Below, piece after piece: positions 1 to 5,049 of a stretch of 9,822 nucleotides of DNA (position 1 is its first letter; the number at the start of each line of letters is the position of its first letter). This DNA comes from an uncultured Xanthobacteraceae bacterium. Lineage in GTDB: Bacteria; Pseudomonadota; Alphaproteobacteria; Rhizobiales; Xanthobacteraceae. The stretch is taken from assembly GCA_955652195.1 (NCBI GenBank), contig CATPBC010000406.1, positions 1-9,822 of the forward strand. Reading direction: 5' to 3'. The notes under the pieces were generated by a model. It worked only from the letters and a program-made list of their open reading frames with translations, had not been told where the DNA came from and made no database searches. Made by a program: the position numbers and the translations under genes.

Positions 1-12
1 GATTGCGCTCAT
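1..12 (-). CDS. Possible start of a coupled downstream gene, cut by the window edge
   Basis: On the minus strand an ATG at 12..10 overlaps the TGA of the flavoprotein gene (11..9) in an ATGA arrangement. The reading frame continues M-S-A-I to the window edge. Four-base ATGA overlaps are a classic sign of translational coupling within an operon, so a co-transcribed gene probably begins here. Only four codons are visible, so nothing can be said of the product from sequence. Family knowledge suggests a partner of the flavoprotein, for example an iron-sulfur protein, but this is a guess. Confidence 0.35.
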
Positions 13-1712
13 GACGCCAGCGCCGCGGCCGGCGCGCCGGTCAACTGCAGCGCGCCGCCGGCAAGGCGCACGCGCTGGTGGCGCTGCCATTGCGGCAGCA
101 TTTGCGGAAAATCCTCGCGCTGATGGGCGCCGCGGCTTTCGGTCCGTTGCAGCGCCGATTGCGCGACCGCGCGCGCGACGCTGAGCATATTGCGCAGGTC
201 GAACCATTCCAGCCGCTGCAGATCGAAGCCGCCGTTTGCCGCGGGCGGACGTTCGCCGAGTTCGGCCGCGAGCGCGGCAATCTCAGCTATCGCGCGCTCA
301 AGCTTTGTGGCGGTGCGCAACGGCCCGACCTCGTCAGCCATGATCGCTTGCAGCCGTGCGATCATCGCCGCGGTGTTGCGATTGCTCGCGGCATCGCCGA
401 TGCCAGCGTCGCCGACGAGATCCAGCGCGGCGCGCGCATCCTCTAGGCGCAATTCGCGCCGCGCGATTTTCTTGGCGTAGTCCCCGGCGCTCCGCCCGGC
501 GCGGCGGCCGAATACCAGAGCTTCGGTGATGGCATTGCCGGACAGGCGATTGGCGCCATTGGCGCCGCCGACCACTTCACCGGCGGCGAACAGGCCGGGC
601 AGTTCGGTTTGCATCGCCGCGTCGGCGACCACGCCGCCCATGTGATAATGCGCGATCGGCGCGACTTCGACCGCCATGCCGGTGAGATCGATATTGTTGG
701 CGGCGAGGCGGTCGATCACCGGACCGAAAGCGGCGCGCAATGCCGCAGCCGAGCAATGTTCGAACGAGAGGTAAGCGCCGCCATGCGGCGAGCCGCGTCC
801 GGCCTCGACCTCCTTGATGATCGCGTAGGTCGCGAGATCGCGGGGCAGCACATATTTGCCGTCCTCGTCAGAGCCATAGCGCGAGGTGAATTCTTCCATA
901 CGGCCGTTAAGAAGCCGGCCGCCGAGCTTGTAGCGGAACGGATCCCACATGATCGGATCCATGCCGACGAGCCGCGGCGCCAGATGGCCGATCGGAAAGA
1001 ACTGCACGAATTCCATGTCGATCAGCGAGGCGCCGGCGCGCAGCGCCAGGGCATAGCCGTCGCCACCCATATTGAGCGAGGCGCTGTTGCGCCGGTACAG
1101 CCGCGTCAACCCGCCGGTGGCAAGCACCGTGGCCTTGGCGGCGATTGTCACCGGCGCGCCGCTACTGACATGCCACCCGGCCGCGCCGGTAATTTCGCCG
1201 CCGCCGTCGGCGACGAGATCGGCGATGCAGATGTCGCCGGCTTTGCGGATGTCCTTGTTGCGCGCGATCACGGTGCGCAGCGTTTTCGACACCGCCGGTC
1301 CGGTATTGATGAAATCGACATAGACGCAGCGCGCCCGGTCGTGACCGGGCGCCGCGGTCGCGGTGATGTGACCGTCCTTGCGCGCCCAGCCGACGCCCCA
1401 GGCGTCGAGTTCGTGGATGCAGGCGGGCGCGTCCTGGCATAGAAGCTGCGCCAGCTTTTCGACGCACAGGCCGCGGCCGGCGGCGATGGTGTCGTCGTAA
1501 TGGTGGCGCGGCGCGTCGGGCACTTCCTCGCCGAGCGCCGCCGCCACCGTCATTTGCGCCATAATGGTCGCGCCACCGCGGCCGATCAGGCTGCGATCGA
1601 TCATGAAGACGCGCGCGCCGCCGCGTGCCGCTTCGATCGCCGCGTACATGCCGGCCGCGCCGGAGCCGATCACCAGCACATCGGTGTCGATGGCGATGGG
1701 TTCAGAAAGCAT
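9..1712 (-). CDS. FAD-dependent oxidoreductase, fumarate reductase/succinate dehydrogenase flavoprotein-like
   Basis: The 567-aa product is a soluble flavoprotein of the FrdA/SdhA/NadB/AprA superfamily. An N-terminal dinucleotide-binding motif (G16, G18, G21 in GSGAAG) follows a short beta strand. The C-terminal FAD part has LFAAGEV (about 374-380) and GANRLSGN (386-393). A C-terminal TESRGAHQREDFP segment (524-536) matches the ESRGAHxREDFP signature of SdhA/FrdA. By motif comparison with E. coli FrdA, the substrate-binding or proton-transfer residues R291 (PRDLATYA), H355 (AHYHMGG) and R389 (NRL) are kept. The HPTG loop, however, reads FPIG (239-242), and the His that carries covalent FAD in FrdA/SdhA is absent (RGGAT, 45-49), so FAD is probably non-covalent, as in NadB or AprA. 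I chose ATG 1712 because the protein then starts just before the FAD strand. It has no clear Shine-Dalgarno sequence. A longer GTG start at 1820 would add 36 residues encoded by an intergenic repeat-like stretch. No signal peptide or membrane segment is seen, so a cytoplasmic protein is expected. The substrate is unknown. Confidence 0.85.
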   Translation of the reverse strand: MLSEPIAIDTDVLVIGSGAAGMYAAIEAARGGARVFMIDRSLIGRGGATIMAQMTVAAALGEEVPDAPRHHYDDTIAAGRGLCVEKLAQLLCQDAPACIHELDAWGVGWARKDGHITATAAPGHDRARCVYVDFINTGPAVSKTLRTVIARNKDIRKAGDICIADLVADGGGEITGAAGWHVSSGAPVTIAAKATVLATGGLTRLYRRNSASLNMGGDGYALALRAGASLIDMEFVQFFPIGHLAPRLVGMDPIMWDPFRYKLGGRLLNGRMEEFTSRYGSDEDGKYVLPRDLATYAIIKEVEAGRGSPHGGAYLSFEHCSAAALRAAFGPVIDRLAANNIDLTGMAVEVAPIAHYHMGGVVADAAMQTELPGLFAAGEVVGGANGANRLSGNAITEALVFGRRAGRSAGDYAKKIARRELRLEDARAALDLVGDAGIGDAASNRNTAAMIARLQAIMADEVGPLRTATKLERAIAEIAALAAELGERPPAANGGFDLQRLEWFDLRNMLSVARAVAQSALQRTESRGAHQREDFPQMLPQWQRHQRVRLAGGALQLTGAPAAALAS

Positions 1713-1780
1713 GCTGGCAAAATAGAGTGCCGCAGGTGCCTGCGAAAGGTATTCGACGGCAAAGCGGCTTTGAGTTCGGT

Positions 1781-1876
1781 GCCCCCTCCACCGCGCGGAG
1801 CTTGTCATCGGGCCGGCCACTTCGGGCCGGACCCGTTGGCGCGGTCCCCCTCCCCCGCTTCGCGGGGGCGGAAGGC
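1781..1876. repeat. GC-rich intergenic inverted-repeat element, possibly an interspersed repeat
   Basis: The 173-base gap between the permease and flavoprotein genes holds C/G-rich dyads. One is a perfect 7-bp stem, CCCCCGC (1852-1858) and GCGGGGG (1862-1868) with a 3-base TTC loop. Another is CCGGCC (1813-1818) with GGCCGG (1825-1830). No T-run follows on the minus strand, so it is not a standard intrinsic terminator. From memory, C-run/TTCG/G-run hairpins of this kind are scattered between genes in Bradyrhizobium-like genomes. That this is one of them is an inference. It could attenuate transcription or stabilise the permease message. Confidence 0.4.
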
Positions 1877-1885
1877 ATTAAGGCG

Positions 1886-3217
1886 CTACGCGGGCAGCGG
1901 CTTGCCCTTGGTCTCCGGCAAGAACGGCGCGACGCAGAAGCCAAGCACATAGATCGAGGAGATGATCAAGGCGGCATGGCTATAGCCACCGAACTGCACG
2001 ATCAAGGCGCCGGCGAATAGCGGGCCGAGGAAAGCGATGAAACGCGGCGCGTTGAACGAAAACGCGATGCCGGTCGCCCGCGAGCGGGTCGGGAATAATT
2101 CCGGCAGCCAGACCGGCATCCAGGAATATTGCCCGAGTGTGAAGAACGCATTGACCGCGGCCGCAACCAGCAACAGGTTCAGGTCCGTGGTCCACAGGAA
2201 CAGCACCGGCGTCATCAGCAGCGCCGCCGCAAAATAGAACATCACCACCGGTTTGCGGCCGAAGCGGTCGGCAAGAAAGCCGAGGCTGATATAGCCGAGG
2301 ATAGCGCCAAAATTATATGCCATGCCGGCATAGCTCGCCCATTGCGGGCCCAGCAGGTTGGCTTTGGCGGCAACCGAAGCGATGTACGGTGGCACCCAGG
2401 ACGAGATGCCCCACCAGGCGAGCGTCGTCGTCAGCGACATCAGGAAGGCGAGCACGATGCGGCGGCGCGTTTCCGGCTCGGCGAACAGGTCGGCAATGGT
2501 GAACCGCGTCAGCGCCTGTTCGTGCGCCGAGAGTGCGGCGCCGCTGTCCTTGCGCGCCCGCGCTTCACGGCGCTGCGTATCGACCCGCTGCCAGGCGTGG
2601 GATTCGTCGATCGAGGTCCTGATCCAGACCGTCAGCAACGCCGGCAGAATGCCAATCACGAACATATAGCGCCAAGCGTCCGGCCCTAAGGCGCCGACGA
2701 ATAGCCAAATGAAGGAAGCGAGGAAGAAGCCGATACCGAGACCGCATTGCATGAGCCCTGCGCCTTTACCGCGCGCCTCGTTGGGCCACAGCTCGGCCAT
2801 CATCGAGGAGCCGGTGGCCCATTCCGAACCGATGGCAATGCCGACCAAAAAACGTAACAGCGCGAACGAAATCCAGTTGAACGACAGCGCGGTTAACCCG
2901 GTGAGGAGCGAATAGGCCAGGATGGCGTAGATCATCGTGCGCTTGCGGCCGATATAGTCGGCGAGAATGCCGCCGCAGAACCCGCCAATGCCCCAGCCGA
3001 GCAGCGTGATCGCCACCACGGTGCCAATATAGGCCGGGATCTGCGGATATTGAGCCGGATCGAGCAGCGAGCGCATTGCCGGGCCGACCGTGAGAAACAG
3101 CGCATAGGCCTCGTAGCCGTCGAACAGCCAGCCGAGATTGGTGGCGATTAAAGTCCGCCACTGCGTCCTTGTCAGCGCGCGATACCAGGGCAACGCGCCT
3201 GCGGCGATGTCCGTCAT
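1886..3217 (-). CDS. MFS transporter, metabolite:proton symporter type
   Basis: The 443-aa product is an inner-membrane major facilitator with about 12 hydrophobic segments in two halves joined by a charged cytoplasmic loop (about 200-255). Both copies of MFS motif A are present: GGILADYIGRK (82-92) and GFLADRFGRK (313-322). Helix 1 carries LFDGYE (31-36), close to the DGxD signature of aromatic-acid:H+ symporters. GSEWATG (130-136) matches the GGEWGxG type motif of metabolite:H+ symporters, and the protein ends with the common PETKGKPL. Uptake of a carboxylate or aromatic acid driven by protons is therefore likely, but the substrate cannot be read from sequence. ATG 3217 was chosen over the ATG 42 bases upstream because a strong GGAGG lies 5 bases before it and the protein then starts at the usual distance from helix 1. 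It is co-directional with the flavoprotein gene downstream, so it may import that enzyme's substrate. Confidence 0.9.
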   Translation of the reverse strand: MTDIAAGALPWYRALTRTQWRTLIATNLGWLFDGYEAYALFLTVGPAMRSLLDPAQYPQIPAYIGTVVAITLLGWGIGGFCGGILADYIGRKRTMIYAILAYSLLTGLTALSFNWISFALLRFLVGIAIGSEWATGSSMMAELWPNEARGKGAGLMQCGLGIGFFLASFIWLFVGALGPDAWRYMFVIGILPALLTVWIRTSIDESHAWQRVDTQRREARARKDSGAALSAHEQALTRFTIADLFAEPETRRRIVLAFLMSLTTTLAWWGISSWVPPYIASVAAKANLLGPQWASYAGMAYNFGAILGYISLGFLADRFGRKPVVMFYFAAALLMTPVLFLWTTDLNLLLVAAAVNAFFTLGQYSWMPVWLPELFPTRSRATGIAFSFNAPRFIAFLGPLFAGALIVQFGGYSHAALIISSIYVLGFCVAPFLPETKGKPLPA

Positions 3218-3222
3218 TTGAT

Positions 3223-3227
3223 CCTCC
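3223..3227 (-). promoter_or_regulatory. Shine-Dalgarno GGAGG that fixes the permease start
   Basis: On the minus strand GGAGG lies 5 bases upstream of ATG 3217. The upstream in-frame ATG at 3259 has no comparable site, so the shorter product is preferred. Confidence 0.75.
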
Positions 3228-3312
3228 CCAACCGCCCCTTTTCTCGCGTGCGCGAGCAAATCTCGGGCGGCGCCTCGTTTGTTCTAAAGCTTAACCGAAA
3301 CTTCCGCGGCGG

Positions 3313-3798
3313 TCACGGCGCGCCAGAAGACGGGCCAGGAGACGCGTCAGGAGACGGCGCCGCGAATGCGGCACCGAGCCGCGCGGCGAATTGTCGTTCC
3401 ATCTCCTTGGCTTTGGCGCGCAGCACCGGCTGGCCCAGGCTGCCGAGTTTGCCAGTCAGCGCAGCTTCCACGTCGTAGTCGATCCTGGTCGCGCCGCCCA
3501 TTTCGGTGAGCCTGGTCAGCGAGGCCGCCGTCAAGCGCCCGACGATGCCAAGCGGTGTGCCCTCGAGCTTGGCTTCGATCTCGCGCGGCTCATCGGCGCG
3601 CACGACCTGGACCGTGACTTTGAAGGCAAATTTCATGTAGGCGACTTTGGTCTCGAACGTCGCGGTGTAAGCGTCCGGGCCGGTCTCAGCGAGGTCGCGC
3701 ACGCCGTCGATGCAGGACGCGAACAGCCGGGCATCGCGCAGCGCTTTAAAGACTTGCGCGCGCGGCACCTGGACCGTGATGGTTCCGGAAAACTTCAT
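3313..3798 (-). CDS. CoxG-like SRPBCC-family protein
   Basis: The 161-aa protein resembles CO dehydrogenase subunit G (CoxG), a START/SRPBCC-fold protein found beside molybdenum hydroxylases and in many catabolic clusters. Features seen: an N-terminal strand MKFSGTITV, then VPRAQVFKALRDARLFASCIDGV, which matches the family pattern vWxaLxDPexlxxCiPG (P replaced by D31); a central alternating strand region (44-80); DYDVEAALTGKLGSLGQPVL (107-126); and an amphipathic final helix AKEMERQFAARL (130-141). About 16 Pro/Ser/Ala-rich residues form a disordered tail. CoxG proteins are linked to maturation or membrane attachment of CO dehydrogenase. No molybdenum hydroxylase subunits are seen here, so this is more likely a general SRPBCC ligand-binding or accessory protein. 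It starts 21 bases after the upstream gene stops, so the two are probably co-transcribed. The Shine-Dalgarno sequence is weak, consistent with coupling to the upstream gene. Confidence 0.8.
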   Translation of the reverse strand: MKFSGTITVQVPRAQVFKALRDARLFASCIDGVRDLAETGPDAYTATFETKVAYMKFAFKVTVQVVRADEPREIEAKLEGTPLGIVGRLTAASLTRLTEMGGATRIDYDVEAALTGKLGSLGQPVLRAKAKEMERQFAARLGAAFAAPSPDASPGPSSGAP

Positions 3799-3819
3799 GC
3801 CAGCGATCGTGCGAACCGC

Positions 3820-4344
3820 TCAGGCGCGCAGCGCGGTGAGCATGTCCCTAATATATTCGTCCGCGCTGGAAATCACGAGCATCATCGCGTGCGGCCGCAA
3901 TTGCGCCAGCAGCTTCGACAGCGCCTCGTCGCTCGATCCGGCGGTACCGAGAATGAGCGCGGTGGTCATCACATGCCGGAGGTTGCAGGCCTCGCCGATG
4001 ATGGCCGCCGCCGCGGCGTTTTCGCCGGCGCTCGCCACCATCACGACCAGATCGGCGGCGGCGATTTCCTCAACCAGGTTTTTGGTTCGCCCGGCGAGAT
4101 CGTTGAGCCAGCCGCCCAGCGAAAAGCGCGCCGCCGCCGCGGCACCGCCCGCGGCCGCGCCAGCGAAAGCCGAGGCGGTGAGAAACGTCGCGCCCTGCCA
4201 TGCGTCGCGCGCCAGCTCCTTCACCACACGTTCGCTCGGCGCATCGAGCGCGATCACCTTGACGGCGCGCGGGCGCGAATTTGGCGCGTCGATGCGGAAC
4301 TTGGCTTCCGCCGCCGAGCTCATCCGGGCCGACTCGCTTTCCAT
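3820..4344 (-). CDS. Uncharacterised 174-aa protein
   Basis: I do not recognise this family with confidence. The 174-aa product has a charged N-terminus, then VKVIALDAP (28-36), which looks like a first beta strand, and an Ala/Gly-rich hydrophobic stretch (about 55-75). Next come GGWLNDLAGRTKNLVEEI (77-94), ADLVVMVASAGENAAAAAIIGEAC (97-120), strand-like TTALILGT (127-134) and RPHAMMLVISSADEYIRDML (150-169). The alternation of hydrophobic strands and helices suggests a small Rossmann-like alpha/beta fold. The ADLVVMVASAGENAAAA part loosely recalls the FtsZ/tubulin glycine-rich loop, but the glycines are missing, so nucleotide binding is doubtful. The start at 4344 was chosen because AGGAG sits 7 bases upstream. 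The ATGs at 4398 and 4323 lack such a site, and 4398 lies in the divergent control region. It is first in the leftward gene set and probably translated together with the CoxG-like protein. Confidence 0.7.
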   Translation of the reverse strand: MESESARMSSAAEAKFRIDAPNSRPRAVKVIALDAPSERVVKELARDAWQGATFLTASAFAGAAAGGAAAAARFSLGGWLNDLAGRTKNLVEEIAAADLVVMVASAGENAAAAAIIGEACNLRHVMTTALILGTAGSSDEALSKLLAQLRPHAMMLVISSADEYIRDMLTALRA

Positions 4345-4351
4345 CGCCCAT

Positions 4352-4356
4352 CTCCT
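4352..4356 (-). promoter_or_regulatory. Shine-Dalgarno AGGAG for the 174-aa protein
   Basis: On the minus strand AGGAG lies 7 bases before ATG 4344. This supports the middle of three in-frame ATG codons (4398, 4344, 4323) as the true start and leaves 147 bases of divergent control region. Confidence 0.65.
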
Positions 4357-4383
4357 GACGCGTCTTGCCCGCGTCCCTTCCAC

Positions 4384-4389
4384 AATATA
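4384..4389 (-). promoter_or_regulatory. Possible -10 element of the leftward genes
   Basis: The minus strand reads TATATT at this place, 39 bases before the start of the 174-aa gene. The hexamer 17 bases further upstream (4407-4412, ATGAAA) is a poor -35 match. The 12-bp palindrome would fill the spacer, a typical place for a repressor site. This is a motif-only call. Confidence 0.3.
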
Positions 4390-4393
4390 GCGA

Positions 4394-4405
4394 ACCACGC
4401 GTGGT
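4394..4405. promoter_or_regulatory. Perfect 12-bp palindrome, candidate operator
   Basis: ACCACGCGTGGT reads the same on both strands and lies between the two divergent gene sets, in an AT-richer part of the region. Its position, overlapping a possible leftward promoter and about 20 bases upstream of a possible rightward one, fits a dimeric regulator controlling both directions. No regulator gene is present in the window, and the palindrome alone does not identify a family. Confidence 0.45.
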
Positions 4406-4425
4406 ATTTCATTATGCGTGCTGTC

Positions 4426-4456
4426 TTGTATAAGGGCGGCGCTTCACTTTTATAAA
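4426..4456 (+). promoter_or_regulatory. Possible promoter of the Rieske/methyltransferase genes
   Basis: TTGTAT (4426-4431) and TATAAA (4451-4456) resemble -35 and -10 boxes with a 19-base spacer, longer than the ideal 17. The -10-like box is 35 bases before the Rieske start. The near-palindrome CTTGTATAAG (4425-4434) overlaps the -35 box and might itself be a regulator site. Evidence is by eye only. Confidence 0.3.
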
Positions 4457-4491
4457 CGGCTGAGTTTCGCCGACCGTTCGCCAAGCAAGCC

Positions 4492-4839
4492 ATGACCACT
4501 GCAGCAAACTCCACCGCAGCAAACTCCACCGGAGCAAAGCGTCTCGATCTGTGCGCGACTGGCGAGGTCGCACCCGGGACCGCGCTCAAGGTCGAGATCG
4601 AGGATCTGGCGCTGGCGGTGTTCAATGTCGATGGCGAATTCTTCGTCACCGACGATTTGTGCACGCACGGCCCAGGATCGCTGTCGGAAGGCTATATCGA
4701 CGGCGACGTCGTCGAATGCAATTTTCATAATGGGCAATTCAATATCCGCACCGGAGAAGTGGTCTCGCCGCCTTGCATGGTGCCGGCCAAAACCTATCCG
4801 GTGACGGTGATCGACGGCCGAGTTACCATCGAAGTTTGA
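4492..4839 (+). CDS. Rieske [2Fe-2S] ferredoxin, aromatic-dioxygenase ferredoxin type
   Basis: The 115-aa protein carries a complete Rieske motif, C57-x-H59-x16-C76-x2-H79, within CTHGPGSLSEGY and ECNFHNGQF, followed by the typical DIRTG-like NIRTGEVVSPPC and KTYPV segments. These are hallmarks of the small ferredoxins (BphA3/NahAb type) that carry electrons from a reductase to a ring-hydroxylating or demethylating Rieske oxygenase. Two Cys and two His bind the cluster. The protein has no signal peptide and should be cytoplasmic. The N-terminus has an extra low-complexity stretch in which A-A-N-S-T occurs twice (4-13), encoded by a perfect 15-bp tandem duplication. No good Shine-Dalgarno sequence precedes the ATG, and no other ATG is available. 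No oxygenase or reductase is encoded in the window. The next gene, 210 bases away on the same strand, is a MetE-like methyltransferase. Confidence 0.9.
   Translation: MTTAANSTAANSTGAKRLDLCATGEVAPGTALKVEIEDLALAVFNVDGEFFVTDDLCTHGPGSLSEGYIDGDVVECNFHNGQFNIRTGEVVSPPCMVPAKTYPVTVIDGRVTIEV
4501..4530 (+). repeat. Perfect 15-bp in-frame tandem duplication
   Basis: GCAGCAAACTCCACC occurs twice in a row (4501-4515 and 4516-4530) and encodes residues 4-8 and 9-13 of the Rieske ferredoxin. A third, degenerate partial copy (GGAGCAAAG) follows. It is probably a replication-slippage product at the 5' end of the gene, tolerated because it keeps the frame and lies before the folded domain. Confidence 0.9.
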
Positions 4840-4874
4840 CGATCGAAGTGTGACGATCGAAGTGTGACGATCGA
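4837..4874 (+). repeat. 14-bp tandem repeat carrying the Rieske stop codon
   Basis: TGACGATCGAAGTG occurs twice (4837-4850, 4851-4864), followed by a partial third copy (4865-4874). The related ATCGAAGTT ends the coding region just before. The first TGA is the stop codon. Because 14 is not a multiple of three, the three TGA triplets fall in three different frames, so the array closes all three forward frames. Each unit contains the palindrome CGATCG. Confidence 0.9.
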
Positions 4875-4916
4875 GGCCTAAAGTGCCGTTGGGCTCACGC
4901 CCATCAAGGCGCGGCA

Positions 4917-4954
4917 GCGCTTTCGATTCGAACTTTCCCAGTTGACGAAAGCGC
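4917..4954. other. 9-bp inverted repeat between the Rieske and MetE-like genes
   Basis: GCGCTTTCG (4917-4925) and CGAAAGCGC (4946-4954) are perfect complements around a 20-base loop. No T-run follows, so it is not a canonical terminator. It could be a leader or intercistronic RNA hairpin. The 210-base gap (4840-5049) otherwise holds only short repeats, with no recognisable riboswitch consensus. Confidence 0.5.
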
Positions 4955-4981
4955 GCCGGCGCGGCTTGTTGCTGACAACAT

Positions 4982-5028
4982 GCGCGCCACATTGCACGCC
5001 AAAGTCGCGCGCCAAAATTGCACGCCAA
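4982..5028 (+). repeat. Imperfect tandem repeat of about 25 bp upstream of the MetE-like gene
   Basis: GCGCGCCA followed by ATTGCACGCCAA occurs at 4982-5002 and again at 5007-5028, with one base of difference in the spacing. The second copy ends 8 bases before the ribosome-binding GGAGG of the downstream gene. It may be slippage debris or a pair of regulator or RNA motifs. Confidence 0.75.
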
Positions 5029-5035
5029 GCTGCCT

Positions 5036-5040
5036 GGAGG
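5036..5040 (+). promoter_or_regulatory. Shine-Dalgarno GGAGG that fixes the MetE-like start
   Basis: GGAGG ends 9 bases before ATG 5050. The longer open frame from ATG 4942 would add 36 Arg/Ala-rich residues encoded by the repeat-containing leader and has no such site, so 5050 is preferred. Confidence 0.8.
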
Positions 5041-5049
5041 ATCGCCCCA

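Noticed and set aside
609..1442. Plus-strand open frame of 277 codons opposite the flavoprotein gene
   Set aside because: Its product is Arg/Ala/His-rich with no family motif, while the minus strand encodes a clear FAD oxidoreductase. It is an antisense shadow of high-GC codon use.
1852..1868. Hairpin as an intrinsic terminator of the permease gene
   Set aside because: The stem is strong but no T-run follows on the minus strand, so it is recorded only as part of a repeat-like element.
3243..3256. CTCGCG/CGCGAG dyad upstream of the permease as a terminator or operator
   Set aside because: The arms are short with a 2-base centre and there is no T-run in the direction of transcription. Such dyads are expected by chance in this base composition.
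3313..3798. Part of a CO dehydrogenase (cox) cluster
   Set aside because: The protein is CoxG-like, but no CoxM, CoxS, CoxL, CoxD or CoxE homologue is present in the window, so the cluster name would be misleading.
3391..4455. Plus-strand open frame of 354 codons opposite the CoxG-like and 174-aa genes
   Set aside because: The sequence is low-complexity and basic, and it runs across two minus-strand genes and the divergent promoter region. The CoxG signature and the AGGAG site support the minus strand.
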